Below are positions 8,766-17,936 of a DNA stretch of 51,036 nt, in pieces. The stretch lies in contig JAPYTO010000019.1 in NCBI GenBank assembly GCA_029941865.1, forward strand, positions 1 to 51,036, written 5' to 3'. How positions within the stretch are numbered: position 1 is the first letter of the stretch; each line of letters starts with the position of its first letter. Source of the stretch: Fuerstiella sp. Its GTDB lineage: Bacteria > Planctomycetota > Planctomycetia > Planctomycetales > Planctomycetaceae. Under the pieces are notes generated by a model. The model saw only the letters and a program-made list of their open reading frames with translations. It was not told the DNA's origin and ran no database searches. The translations under genes were made by a program, and so were the position numbers.

Positions 8766-8916
8766 GTTTACCCACCTGAATGACGCGAGTCGTCGTGTTC
8801 CGCTACAGCGAATTTCGCTGACTCATGGCCGCGGTTCACGTGTTTTGACAGCAGAACAGCGGCCCCACGAGCCGGAACCGGTTTCATCAATTTGTCTACT
8901 GCTCTAATATTGCACC

Positions 8917-10923
8917 GTGACCAGTGACCAGCAACATCTCGAGTCCACGATACCGCCGGATAAAGTTGGCCTTGCGCTGACTTTGCTGGCCTTTGTCGTC
9001 GTGTTTGTCGCAGTGATCAGCAGTCAACCTCTGCAGAGCGCCAACGATCGTTCTCGCTGGTGCACAGTCTGGTCATTGGTTGAACGAGGTACGTATCAGA
9101 TCGATGAGATCGATCGAGTACCGCGATGGTCGACAATCGACAAGGTGCGGCATCGTCTGGCGGATGACGAGCCATGGCATTTCTACTCCTCCAAGCCACC
9201 CCTGTTTCCCACAGTCGTGGCCGGATTATATTGGATCGAACGTCATACTCTGGGATACGACCTGTGCGAACACACAACGTACGTCAGTCGACTGCTGTTG
9301 GTTTTCGTGAACGCGATTCCCTTCCTGTTGGCGCTGCTGTGTCTGCGACGTTCTCTGAGACAGGCCCGCGTTTCAGATTCCGCCCGCTGGATTGTGCTGG
9401 CCGCGGCGGGATTCGGCAGCATGCTGATTCCGTTTCTGACGACGCTGAACAACCACACGCCTGCCGCCATCTGTGTCATGTTCTGTCTGGCGGCCATGAT
9501 CCGGATCAGGTCGGCTGAAACACCGGCAGCGTTAGACTTCGCAATTGTTGGATTGACCGCAGCATTGACGTGCTGCCTTGAACTGCCTGCCGCGTTATTT
9601 GGGCTGCTGTCCTTTGTGCTGGTCGTGAGTCATGACTGGAAGAAGACAGCGCGGTGGTATGTGCCGGCCGCAATCATTCCGCTGGCCGCGTTCTTTGTGA
9701 CCAACTGGGTCTGCACGGGCGGGATCAAACCGTTCTACGCCTACTATGGAACGGAAAAATATGTTTACGTCCATGAAGGCGTTCCCAGTTACTGGTCGGA
9801 GCCCCAGGGCATTGATGCGAATGACGAATCCCCCGCCGTTTATCTGTTTCATTGCGTACTGGGACACCACGGTGTTCTTGCGCTGACTCCCGTCTTTGTG
9901 TTGACTGGTATTGGCTGGTGGATGGGGCTGTGGACGGTGCGCAAAAGCGTCTTCCGTGTGGTGTGGTGGCTGGGGGTGGGCCTGTCCTTTGTGATCCTGA
10001 GTTTCTATCTGTCGCGGACGCAAAACTACAACTACGGCGGTAACTCGTCCGCATTGCGTTGGGTGCTGTGGCTGACTCCATTCTGGTGGTACGGAATGAT
10101 TCCGGCCGTGGAACGGCTGAGTAAATTTCGAAGCGGTTTGGTCCTGTGTGTGGCCTTGCTGGTCCCGTCGATCTACTCACCCCTTGATTCTCTGACAACG
10201 CCGTGGCGGCCCAGTTGGGTCTACCGTCAGATGCAGCAAGCCGGGTGGATCAATTACCGCACCAACGTTCCTCCGTTCGCTCCGCGCAGATACTCCATTA
10301 TGGGGACAATGCCAACGTCCGTTGATGCCACGTGCGAATGGACGAACGGCAAACGCAGTTTTTCTCTTCAGGTCCTGTTCCAGGTCGACCTCAGTGACCA
10401 GCCAGCTTTAATCCTGGCCCTGACTGACCAGCGTGCGGGGCGTGCGACGGACGACGTCGACAGTGGCAGGCCCCCGGCAGGCCGTCATCATAACCTTGTC
10501 ATTCTGCCGTACGAAAAAGCGGCCGGAAAAGACGTTTCGTTCTGGCTGAAGGAATGGAAAAGGCCTTTACCCGCAGACCCCGACGTTTTCGGAGAGTCTT
10601 CATCGAAAATCCTGTCAGCAGCGGCTCCGGAAATCGTGCAACTGTTGCGCGGACTGCCCAGCCCGCGCCGCTATAAAGCGGATACTCCTCGCTACTTCAA
10701 ATACACTCGTCCTTCAGGCGAGAAATGGGCGCTCAGATGTGAACGCGGTGCGGCGCGTGTCGCGTTTGATGATCCCAAACATGGACGCTGCTGGCAGCGT
10801 TGTGACGTCATGTACTGTGACGAGTTGCCGTTTGGCGTCGTACAGTGGAGAATCACGGTTGTCGAAGATTCCACCAACACCGTTCTTCGCACGGAAACCT
10901 GGACGTGTACAACGCTTCCATAG
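8917..10923 (+). CDS. Polytopic membrane protein, GT-C glycosyltransferase-like
   Basis: A GTG at 8917 starts a 668-residue protein with about ten predicted membrane helices between residues 15 and 430 and a soluble C-terminal half. The first loop after helix 1 carries a pattern seen in planctomycete proteins of the dolichyl-phosphate mannosyltransferase/ArnT type (GT-C fold): an NDRSRW segment, then GTYQIDEID, then a YSSKPPLFPT motif. These enzymes move sugars from lipid carriers on the outer face of the membrane; the acidic first loop would be the catalytic side. The exact donor and acceptor cannot be read from sequence. The stop overlaps the next gene by 19 bases if that gene begins at GTG 10905, which suggests one transcript with the next two genes. 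Confidence 0.65.
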   Translation: MTSDQQHLESTIPPDKVGLALTLLAFVVVFVAVISSQPLQSANDRSRWCTVWSLVERGTYQIDEIDRVPRWSTIDKVRHRLADDEPWHFYSSKPPLFPTVVAGLYWIERHTLGYDLCEHTTYVSRLLLVFVNAIPFLLALLCLRRSLRQARVSDSARWIVLAAAGFGSMLIPFLTTLNNHTPAAICVMFCLAAMIRIRSAETPAALDFAIVGLTAALTCCLELPAALFGLLSFVLVVSHDWKKTARWYVPAAIIPLAAFFVTNWVCTGGIKPFYAYYGTEKYVYVHEGVPSYWSEPQGIDANDESPAVYLFHCVLGHHGVLALTPVFVLTGIGWWMGLWTVRKSVFRVVWWLGVGLSFVILSFYLSRTQNYNYGGNSSALRWVLWLTPFWWYGMIPAVERLSKFRSGLVLCVALLVPSIYSPLDSLTTPWRPSWVYRQMQQAGWINYRTNVPPFAPRRYSIMGTMPTSVDATCEWTNGKRSFSLQVLFQVDLSDQPALILALTDQRAGRATDDVDSGRPPAGRHHNLVILPYEKAAGKDVSFWLKEWKRPLPADPDVFGESSSKILSAAAPEIVQLLRGLPSPRRYKADTPRYFKYTRPSGEKWALRCERGAARVAFDDPKHGRCWQRCDVMYCDELPFGVVQWRITVVEDSTNTVLRTETWTCTTLP

Positions 10924-11984
10924 ACGCTGCCGTTGATTTTTTTCGGCTGCCATTGTCGCTGGTCATCGCTTCGCTGTTTGTGTCTCAGATTCGGGCCCAG
11001 GACAATCCAACCGCACTGCCGTTTGCCGGCACTGACATGATTAGTGTGCTGGACAATTCGACTGAGACGGCCCGGCAGGTGCTCGGACGGATCGAAGACA
11101 TCACCGGTGAAGCGTTGACTCTGCGTCGCGGCGGACGTGGTACGATCGAAGTTTTCCGAGTCACGGACATTGTTGAGTTGACCTTCTCACGAAGCGCTGA
11201 CTTTGAGGAAGGTCTGAATCGTCTGCAACAGGGACAGACCAGCCGCGCGCTGGAGTACTTCGACCGGGCTCTGAAGTCGGAATCGCGTCCGTGGGCATGG
11301 AACGAACTTCAGGCGACTGCGGCGAAAGCCGCAGTTCGTGCCGGCAAACGAAGTCAGGCCGTCGATCGCATCGACCGGGTTTTTGAGAAGGATCGAAGAA
11401 CACGCCATGTTTCATTGCTTCCGTTGGTCTGGGATTCGCGATTGCCACCGCAGGAACGACTTCCCGAAAACCCGGCTGGGCTGGACAGTGCTTCACTGGT
11501 GCAACAGCTGGCGGCGGCCTCAGCGGTGTTGCACATCTCTGAATATCGAGCGCGGGCGAGTGCCGTGCTGGAACGCCTGCGTCGACGCAGCGGCCTGAAA
11601 CGAATCAGCGACCTGGCCGAAACACAACTCTGGCGCCTGCACCTGCTGGAGCATCCGCACACTCTCGCGCCCCTGCTGAACGTCTGGAGTGACCGCGTGC
11701 GACATCTGCCGGTTGCCGCCCGGTATGGTCCGCAGTACGTCGTGGGACGGTGCCTGCTTCAGAAACATGACCATGATCAAGCATCGTTGGCGTTTCTATG
11801 GACGCCCCTGATGACACCTGACGACCAGGCGTTGGCAGCGAGGTCACTGGCGGAAGCAATTCGGTGCCTGAAGATCACCGGCCGACAGTTCGCCGCCGCC
11901 CAATTGAACGCCGAGCTGAAACGACGATTTCAAGGTACTTCTGCAGCACAGGAAACTGTCGACCAGGCAGTCCGAACGGAATAG
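10905..11984 (+). CDS. Secreted TPR-like protein of unknown function
   Basis: The frame could start at ATG 10845, inside the previous gene, but GTG 10905 places a signal peptide right at the N-terminus (hydrophobic LPLSLVIASLFV, then SQIRAQD), giving 359 residues. After a beta-rich stretch (about residues 30-75, TLRRGGRGTIEVFRV) the protein is alpha-helical with Ala/Leu/Arg-rich repeats from about residue 85. An early one reads GLNRLQQGQTSRALEYFDRAL, a clear tetratricopeptide-type helix pair. It is likely a periplasmic scaffold protein. The frame overlaps the upstream membrane protein and is followed after 9 bases by a small membrane protein, so the three probably form one operon. I do not recognise a specific family. 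Confidence 0.65.
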   Translation: MYNASIDAAVDFFRLPLSLVIASLFVSQIRAQDNPTALPFAGTDMISVLDNSTETARQVLGRIEDITGEALTLRRGGRGTIEVFRVTDIVELTFSRSADFEEGLNRLQQGQTSRALEYFDRALKSESRPWAWNELQATAAKAAVRAGKRSQAVDRIDRVFEKDRRTRHVSLLPLVWDSRLPPQERLPENPAGLDSASLVQQLAAASAVLHISEYRARASAVLERLRRRSGLKRISDLAETQLWRLHLLEHPHTLAPLLNVWSDRVRHLPVAARYGPQYVVGRCLLQKHDHDQASLAFLWTPLMTPDDQALAARSLAEAIRCLKITGRQFAAAQLNAELKRRFQGTSAAQETVDQAVRTE

Positions 11985-11993
11985 GGTTGCAAG

Positions 11994-12410
11994 ATGTCGA
12001 ATTTGGAACCTGAGACCGATACCGCAGCAGTCACCACCAATCCGTATGCAGTTGCCGAAGGCGTTGGTAAAGAGCGGCAGAAAACGCTGTCGTGGCTGCA
12101 GAAGGCCATCGTCGGTGGCCTCAGCGGTAGTATCAGCCTGTTGGTTCTGACGCTTCTATTGACTGTCGTGGGGCTGGCCGTCACCTTTCTGTATGAGACG
12201 CGATACTATTCACGGGAAACGACGCATCTCATCATCACAGCTCTGCTCATTGGCGGCATAACTCTGTCGTTGGGGATCTCTGTGCTGGCTGGCAGTCGGT
12301 CGTTCAGGAAACTGCAGCAGATCATACGAACACTGAGCGGGCCGACGGCGGCTCGGGTTAAACTTGAGCAACAGGTTGCCGCCATCCTCAGGGACCGAAG
12401 CCCGCCCTGA
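11994..12410 (+). CDS. Small membrane protein with two transmembrane helices
   Basis: The 138-residue protein has a soluble N-terminus with an NPYAV motif (residues 17-21), then two hydrophobic helices at about residues 40-66 and 80-98, and a basic C-terminal tail ending in a short amphipathic segment. Short cytoplasmic tails with an NPY motif ahead of membrane helices are frequent in planctomycete membrane proteins as far as I recall, which would fit the organism but says nothing about function. It is the last gene of the probable three-gene operon from 8917 and starts 9 bases after the preceding stop. No family is recognised. Confidence 0.6.
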   Translation: MSNLEPETDTAAVTTNPYAVAEGVGKERQKTLSWLQKAIVGGLSGSISLLVLTLLLTVVGLAVTFLYETRYYSRETTHLIITALLIGGITLSLGISVLAGSRSFRKLQQIIRTLSGPTAARVKLEQQVAAILRDRSPP

Positions 12411-12473
12411 ACCACTGTCGTGGTGCAGGGGTGGACAGTATTCTGAAACGATATTGTTGTAGCTGGAGAAAAA

Positions 12474-13478
12474 ATGCAGTTTAGAACTCTTGGAAATAGT
12501 GGGTTGCAGGTCAGTGTCATTGGACTCGGCACATGGGCAATTGGCGGCGGGGACTGGAAATTCGGGTGGGGTGACCAGGATGAGTCCGAGGCGATCGACA
12601 CGATCGTCAAGTCGGTCGAAGTGGGTATCAACTGGATCGACACCGCAGCGATCTATGGCTTGGGTCGCAGCGAAGAACTCGTTGGTAAGGCGCTCAGGGA
12701 AATTCCCAATGCCAGTCGGCCGATTGTGGCGACGAAGTGCGGGCGGACGAACATCGGCAACGGTGATATCGGAAAATGTCTGCGACGCGACAGTGTCATC
12801 GCTGAGTGCGAGGCCAGTCTGAAACGGCTTGGTGTGGAATGCATAGATCTGTACCAGATGCATTGGCCGGAACCGGACGAAGAAATCGAAGAGGGCTGGC
12901 AGACTCTGGTGGATCTGAAGCAGCAGGGCAAGGTCAGGCACATAGGCGTGTCCAACCACAGTGTCGACCAGATGAAACGACTGCAGGCCATACATCCGGT
13001 GACCTCACTGCAGCCCCCCTACAGCATGATTGCTCGTGACATCGAAGCAGACGTGCTTCCGTTCTGCGGACGGGAGAACATCGGCGTGGTGTGCTACAGC
13101 CCGATGGGCAAAGGTATGCTGACCGGCACCTTTACAAAGGAACGAGTCGCAGCCCTGTCCGGAAAGGATCACCGTAGCCGAGACCCCCGATTTCAGTCGC
13201 CGCAACTGGAGATCAACCTCGCTTTTGTCGATGAACTGGGATTGATCGCTGCCGGTCTCAACTGGACTCTACCCGAACTGTCCATCGCATGGGTTCTGCG
13301 TCGCCCGGAATTAACGTCCGCCATTGTCGGTGCCCGTCGTCCCGACCAGATCATGCAGACTGCCGTTGCCGGCACTCGTAACCTGGACGGCGCCTCGACC
13401 ACTGCTGTGGAAGCTGCGTTGCAGCGTCGCCACGACGCACTTTCAGCGTTGGGGAACGTGCAGACGCCGAAGGTCTAG
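12474..13478 (+). CDS. Aldo/keto reductase
   Basis: The 334-residue protein is a typical NADPH-dependent aldo/keto reductase with a TIM barrel. The catalytic tetrad is complete: D56 and Y61 in WIDTAAIYGLG, K88 in IVATKCG and H130 in LYQMHWP. HIGVSNHS (157-163) and the C-terminal AIVGARRPDQI segment form the cofactor-binding site. It begins LGNSGLQVSVIGLGTW, as in the YajO/Tas-like subgroup, which reduces a range of aldehydes and ketones in the cytoplasm; the true substrate is unknown. Its TAG stop shares four bases (CTAG) with the stop of the convergent M29 peptidase gene. Confidence 0.93.
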   Translation: MQFRTLGNSGLQVSVIGLGTWAIGGGDWKFGWGDQDESEAIDTIVKSVEVGINWIDTAAIYGLGRSEELVGKALREIPNASRPIVATKCGRTNIGNGDIGKCLRRDSVIAECEASLKRLGVECIDLYQMHWPEPDEEIEEGWQTLVDLKQQGKVRHIGVSNHSVDQMKRLQAIHPVTSLQPPYSMIARDIEADVLPFCGRENIGVVCYSPMGKGMLTGTFTKERVAALSGKDHRSRDPRFQSPQLEINLAFVDELGLIAAGLNWTLPELSIAWVLRRPELTSAIVGARRPDQIMQTAVAGTRNLDGASTTAVEAALQRRHDALSALGNVQTPKV

Positions 13479-14605
13479 CCATCTGAAGCCGGAAGCCCTT
13501 CATTCAACGGCGCAAGATCGTCGGGAACAAAGAAGCCGTCTTTGCGGACGACCTCTCCGTCGAACGAAATTTCTCCGCCACCATAGTCAGCGCGCTGAAT
13601 CAGTACCAGATCCCAATGCACTTTACTGCGATTCCCATTGTCAGCGTCGTCATAGGCGCTGCCGGGAGTAAAGTGGAAGGACCCGCCAATTTTCTCATCG
13701 AACAGAGTGTCGAGCATCGGATGCAGAATTCGGTTGTTGGTGCCGAATGACCATTCACCTATGAAGCGCGCTCCTTCGTCGGAATCCAGAATGCGATTGA
13801 GTCGTTCCGGCTCATTGGAACAGGTGGCTTTTTCAATTCGTCCATCCTTCAGTTCAAACTGAATGCCGTCGAACACGACACCCTGGTAACGTGACTGTGT
13901 GTTGAAGTGAATCGTTCCGTTGACGCTGTCTTTGACCGGCGCCGTAAAGCACTCGCCGTCCGGAATATTGCATTCTCCCGCGCACGCGATGACGGGGATA
14001 TCCCTGATCGAAAATGTCAGGTCAGTGCCCGGTGCCGTAATGTGTACCTGATCGGCGGCCTGCATGCGGGCGACGAGGGGTTTCAGGTTCTCTGCCATCT
14101 GTGCATAGTCGGCCGTGCAGACGTCAAAGAAGAACTCTTCGAACTGAGGCGTACTTTGTTTTGCCGCCTGAGCCATCGATGGTGTGGGATATCGCAGGAC
14201 AACCCACCGAGTCTGTTTGACGCGGACGTCGATATGTACGGGACTCCACCAGTATTCCGTGTAGAGTTCCATTTTGTCCGGCGGCACATCAGCAAATTCG
14301 TCGGAATTGGCTGAACCGCGTATTCCGATGTAAGCGTCTGCGGCTTCCATGGCCCCTTTTTCCACCGCCCCTGACCAGTGCATGCTGTCTACACCGGCAC
14401 CCCGGTAAAGACTGCGGAGAATTGTGTTGTCCTTCCAGATGACAAGTGGTACTGCGCCGCGTGCGTAGGCCGTTTCCACAAGGTCGCAGACCAACGCCGT
14501 TTCGGGCAGATCGAAAGCCTCGATGATCACCTTTTGGCCACTTTTGAGTCGGCAGCTGTGATCGATCAGCGTTTCCGCAAGGCGAGTAATTCGGGGATCT
14601 TTCAT
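13475..14605 (-). CDS. M29 family aminopeptidase (AmpS-like)
   Basis: The ATG at 14605 gives 376 residues, close to the normal size of M29 aminopeptidases, with GAGGAAAG upstream. An in-frame ATG at 14674 would add 23 residues with no family match. These cytoplasmic two-metal (Co/Zn) enzymes remove N-terminal residues from peptides. Family motifs are NIPDGECFTAP (a metal-ligand Glu region), a GEWSFGTN stretch, KIGGSFHF (His ligand), and KVHWDLV near the C-terminus with the last His and Asp ligands. The N-terminal domain starts LAETLIDHSCRLKSGQKV, also typical. The gene overlaps the aldo/keto reductase stop by four bases, tail to tail. Confidence 0.9.
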   Translation of the reverse strand: MKDPRITRLAETLIDHSCRLKSGQKVIIEAFDLPETALVCDLVETAYARGAVPLVIWKDNTILRSLYRGAGVDSMHWSGAVEKGAMEAADAYIGIRGSANSDEFADVPPDKMELYTEYWWSPVHIDVRVKQTRWVVLRYPTPSMAQAAKQSTPQFEEFFFDVCTADYAQMAENLKPLVARMQAADQVHITAPGTDLTFSIRDIPVIACAGECNIPDGECFTAPVKDSVNGTIHFNTQSRYQGVVFDGIQFELKDGRIEKATCSNEPERLNRILDSDEGARFIGEWSFGTNNRILHPMLDTLFDEKIGGSFHFTPGSAYDDADNGNRSKVHWDLVLIQRADYGGGEISFDGEVVRKDGFFVPDDLAPLNEGLPASDG

Positions 14606-15096
14606 GACGTCTGATTTCTTTCCTCTGCCACGTCGCAGCAAGACCTGGCCAGCATGTATTGAATTGTAAATCACGGGAGCGGAGTACAGACATTGCTCTG
14701 CATTTGACTGCCTGACGGCTGAAATCCTCTCCAGCTTTTCTTCGTCTGATGCAGGACCAGTCTTTTTCCGAAATTCACGTGCCGGATCGTGCGGCTGTGG
14801 TCTCGTCTGCCTTTCTGAAATTCTGCAGGCGGGCTTGCTTCAGCACAAGAGTCTTCAAACAAAGGCTGGTGCTTTGTTAAGTCTTGATTTTTTTTGGGGG
14901 AGGGGTAGCCGAAGTCGCCGGGGTTTGGACGACATAACGAAAAACGTCCAAACTCTGGCGAGTTCGGCTGCGGAACAACGCCTGTCATTTGACTTGACCA
15001 CGCACGACTGCGTGTCCCACGGACGTGTAGCGGGGTCAGCAAGCAATTTTGCGTCTGAACGGTGGCTGAAATCGCGACACCTCGGTGAAGCTCGCT
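14606..15096. other. Intergenic region with an inverted repeat
   Basis: About 490 bases lie between the M29 peptidase start and the stop of the FG-GAP gene, both on the minus strand. The only structure I see is a 9-bp perfect inverted repeat, GTTTGGACG at 14923-14931 and CGTCCAAAC at 14945-14953 with a 13-base spacer. It may terminate the FG-GAP transcript but lacks a T tract. Short frames here (14671-15042 minus, 14835-15107 plus) show no family features and were not called. Confidence 0.45.
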
Positions 15097-17472
15097 CTAA
15101 TCGGTAGATTCAGTGCCGGGGTCCTGAGGGTAAAGGATCAGTCGGTCATGACACAACACAATCAGATCCTGACGCCCGTCCCCTGTGACGTCTGCGACCA
15201 GCCCCTCCCGTGGTTCCGTGCCACGTGATTTGGAATTGGACACGAGACGTTTCTCTTCAAAGACGCGAAAACTGGTGGCGGACTGCAGGCCCTTGTTTGA
15301 GTCATACCGCAGCAGTTCGAGTCCATCGATGCTGGTGTCGATGACTGTCACGTCGACAGCATCATCTCCGTTCACATCGCCAGCGATGATGTCGGCCGGG
15401 TAGGCATCTTCACGGTCTGACTCGAAAGACGCCAACTCAACCAGCTCCGAGCCGCTTTGCCCGGAATACAACACGGCGAACTGTTTAGCACCGTGCAACA
15501 GCAGGTCTTCTTTGCCATCGCCGTTCAGGTCGGCGACGAAGCACGCGACAAAACGCAGAGAACCCAGTTCCACTTCCCGCCATGGCCGAAAAAGTCCGTC
15601 TGCCAGTCTGAGAACTCGAAGTTTCTTAACACCCGTGTCTACCAGAACGACTTCGTCATTCCCCTTGTTGTCGAGATTCAGAACGGCAACACCCGCGATT
15701 CTGGCCCTGGATTCTCCGGCGTTGAACTGGTCCACGACCTTCCATGTGCCTCCATCAAACTGCATCGTGCGGGCAAAGGCTTCGCGCGCAACGAACAGCC
15801 TGCCGTTCTTCTGAAAAAGTTCTCCTGCCGACGTTATGCCAAGATTCAATGGGGCGTCTTTATGAAAGGCGTTGTCGCCTTTGCCACGATGCAGCAATGT
15901 CACCCCCTTATTGCCCGCCCCATTCGGAACCACCAGCAGCTTGTCTGAGGAATCCTGTTTGGCGTCGATGACCATCAGCGACACGCCGCGAGTTCCGACC
16001 GCTGACGAATCCAAAGTCGCTGGTTCTCCAACGGCCTCCCACGAATCACCGGAGGAGACCTCATAAAACTGAAGTTGAACGCTGGTGGCACTGCCGGAAC
16101 CTTTTGTTGTGCAGGCAGCCAGTTGAACTCCGTCGCCCGTGTTGAGAATCTCGATTGCGGCAAGTTTGCGACCTTCCGGTGGCCTCGCTACCGTCCGCGG
16201 GAATGACAGCCGCCCGTCCTCAAAACGACTGACGGCGATCACGGCCTCTTTCTGACTCATTTGAATGACTTCCGCACGTCCGTCGCCGTCTGTGTCCGCT
16301 GTGCAAATGTCTTCCGCGCCCAGCAGAGCGGGATACGTTTCTGCAGTGTCAAGCCCGTCAACCCCGTTCTGGCGGTACAACAGCACCTGAGCATTTTCGG
16401 GATCCGCGACGATCACGTCCTGCAACCCGTCGCCATCAACATCGCCGATCGCAAGGGCCCGGCCTCGACTGCCTGTTGGTGGGCCGATCCCGTATTGAAC
16501 AAGTCGTGACGGAAGATCCGCCTTGTCTCCTGTGGACCTGGTGAGTTTGGAGATAACAACCCGCCCGGTGCGACTGTCAATGGTCAGAATTTCCTTGCCG
16601 GGTTGCTGATCGACATCATACAGAGTGACTGATCGCGGCTGATTCAGATCGAAGCGGACTTCCGGCCCCAGCCTGCCGTCCTCGGTCTGAATCCTGGCAC
16701 ACAGGCCTCGCTCGGACCCTTCGGTCGCCTGATAACTGAGATCGTCGCGACCATCACCGTCGATATCAGCAACCTGTAACAACGACAACTGCGCCGAAGT
16801 ATTGATCAGTCTCACCGGAGTTTGCATTGTGCCATCGTCAGCCTGATACAGCACGTAAGTAACTTCTTTGCCCAGTATCGCAACGTCCGTCCGGTCATCA
16901 CCGTTCAGGTCGCCCGATGAGATCATCCACGTGGCTGGAGCGAGTTCCGGCAGTCGAACAGACCAACGCCGATTCCAATCCTTCTTGCCCGGTTCCGGCT
17001 GGTAACGTAACACGAGCCGATCCGGCGTGCCCACATAGGCCACGTCCAACCGGCCGTCGTTGTTGAAATCCGCGGTGGTTAACCCTGCCACCTGTTTATC
17101 GACGGGAATCTGGCGCACTTCGAATCGCCAGTCTGACTTTACGTCGTTGACAAAGCGGCCCGTGCCGGCCCGTGCCGGGCTGCCGTCTTTCTGCTGACGA
17201 AAAAACCGCAGACAACTTGCGCGGTTATCCACCGTCAGGATGTCCGTCAGTCCATCACTGTCGAAGTCACCGGCGGCCAGGTTGAATGAGCGAGAATCCA
17301 GTTTGAACAGTTCCGCAGTAGTGAAACCGTAGAACTGAGCCAACGAATTACCGTCACCCGGAATTTCACCTGCCACAGCACCAAGTCCCGGACTGATCAG
17401 CATACACAGTGCGACCTGCCCCATTCGTACAAACAATTTCACGTACCACACCTTCTGAAAATGAATAGTCAT
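15097..17472 (-). CDS. Secreted FG-GAP/VCBS repeat protein
   Basis: An ATG at 17472 gives 791 residues; a GTG at 17493 is the alternative start. A signal peptide spans roughly residues 1-35 (hydrophobic VALCMLISPGLGAVAG core). The rest is a run of FG-GAP/VCBS repeats, each with a calcium-binding DxDxDG loop. Examples are DFDSDGLTD, DFNNDGRLD, DIDGDGRDD, DVDGDGLQD, DTDGDGRAE, DLNGDGKED and DVTGDGRQD, at least nine in all and probably forming one or two seven-bladed integrin-like beta-propellers. Such proteins are exported and act in adhesion or protein binding at the cell surface; the ligand is unknown. No dockerin or autotransporter domain is visible. It diverges from the alpha/beta hydrolase gene. 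Confidence 0.88.
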   Translation of the reverse strand: MTIHFQKVWYVKLFVRMGQVALCMLISPGLGAVAGEIPGDGNSLAQFYGFTTAELFKLDSRSFNLAAGDFDSDGLTDILTVDNRASCLRFFRQQKDGSPARAGTGRFVNDVKSDWRFEVRQIPVDKQVAGLTTADFNNDGRLDVAYVGTPDRLVLRYQPEPGKKDWNRRWSVRLPELAPATWMISSGDLNGDDRTDVAILGKEVTYVLYQADDGTMQTPVRLINTSAQLSLLQVADIDGDGRDDLSYQATEGSERGLCARIQTEDGRLGPEVRFDLNQPRSVTLYDVDQQPGKEILTIDSRTGRVVISKLTRSTGDKADLPSRLVQYGIGPPTGSRGRALAIGDVDGDGLQDVIVADPENAQVLLYRQNGVDGLDTAETYPALLGAEDICTADTDGDGRAEVIQMSQKEAVIAVSRFEDGRLSFPRTVARPPEGRKLAAIEILNTGDGVQLAACTTKGSGSATSVQLQFYEVSSGDSWEAVGEPATLDSSAVGTRGVSLMVIDAKQDSSDKLLVVPNGAGNKGVTLLHRGKGDNAFHKDAPLNLGITSAGELFQKNGRLFVAREAFARTMQFDGGTWKVVDQFNAGESRARIAGVAVLNLDNKGNDEVVLVDTGVKKLRVLRLADGLFRPWREVELGSLRFVACFVADLNGDGKEDLLLHGAKQFAVLYSGQSGSELVELASFESDREDAYPADIIAGDVNGDDAVDVTVIDTSIDGLELLRYDSNKGLQSATSFRVFEEKRLVSNSKSRGTEPREGLVADVTGDGRQDLIVLCHDRLILYPQDPGTESTD

Positions 17473-17936
17473 GATGGAACCGTCACCGTGCACCGCCGCA
17501 AGGCATTCGGGTCAGGGTAAAGGACAGCCTCACAATGTCTGCGATTTCTGACCGCGCTGCACGTGGCGTGCCTTATTCTTGAAAGGCTGGGCCATCCTTG
17601 CAAGCCGCTCTTCCCTAAGCAGCGGCCAAGTCAGGCAATCCAGTCCCGAATACGGGTGGGGTTTGGCGTCAGGGTCCCTGCCCTCATCAGATTGCTGCCG
17701 ACCCGGCTTACTCGTTCGTCCGTCAGAACCGATACACCCACCCTATGGAGGTATTCGCCAATGCGGTTTCGACATTTGGTCGATAGATTCAGACACACAA
17801 CAACTATCGTATAGCGGCAGCAGCACGGATTGCGCGTCATCGACAAAAGTGATTTCTTTCCAATCTGTGTGGTTGTCTGCAGTCATGACGCCGCTCGTTT
17901 CACGGAAGAGACCGTTTACGAATAACGGGCCTTGAA
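17473..17936. other. Divergent promoter region with a possible 17-codon leader ORF
   Basis: About 460 bases separate the FG-GAP gene (minus) from the hydrolase gene (plus). The only coding-like signal is ATG 17761 to 17814, 17 codons ending in TAG, preceded at 7 bases by a perfect GGAGGT. It sits 120 bases ahead of the hydrolase start and may be a leader peptide or chance. No promoter could be fixed with confidence. Confidence 0.3.

Noticed and set aside
12210-12995. Minus-strand frame of 261 codons
   Set aside because: It is antisense to the aldo/keto reductase and the small membrane protein; no family match.
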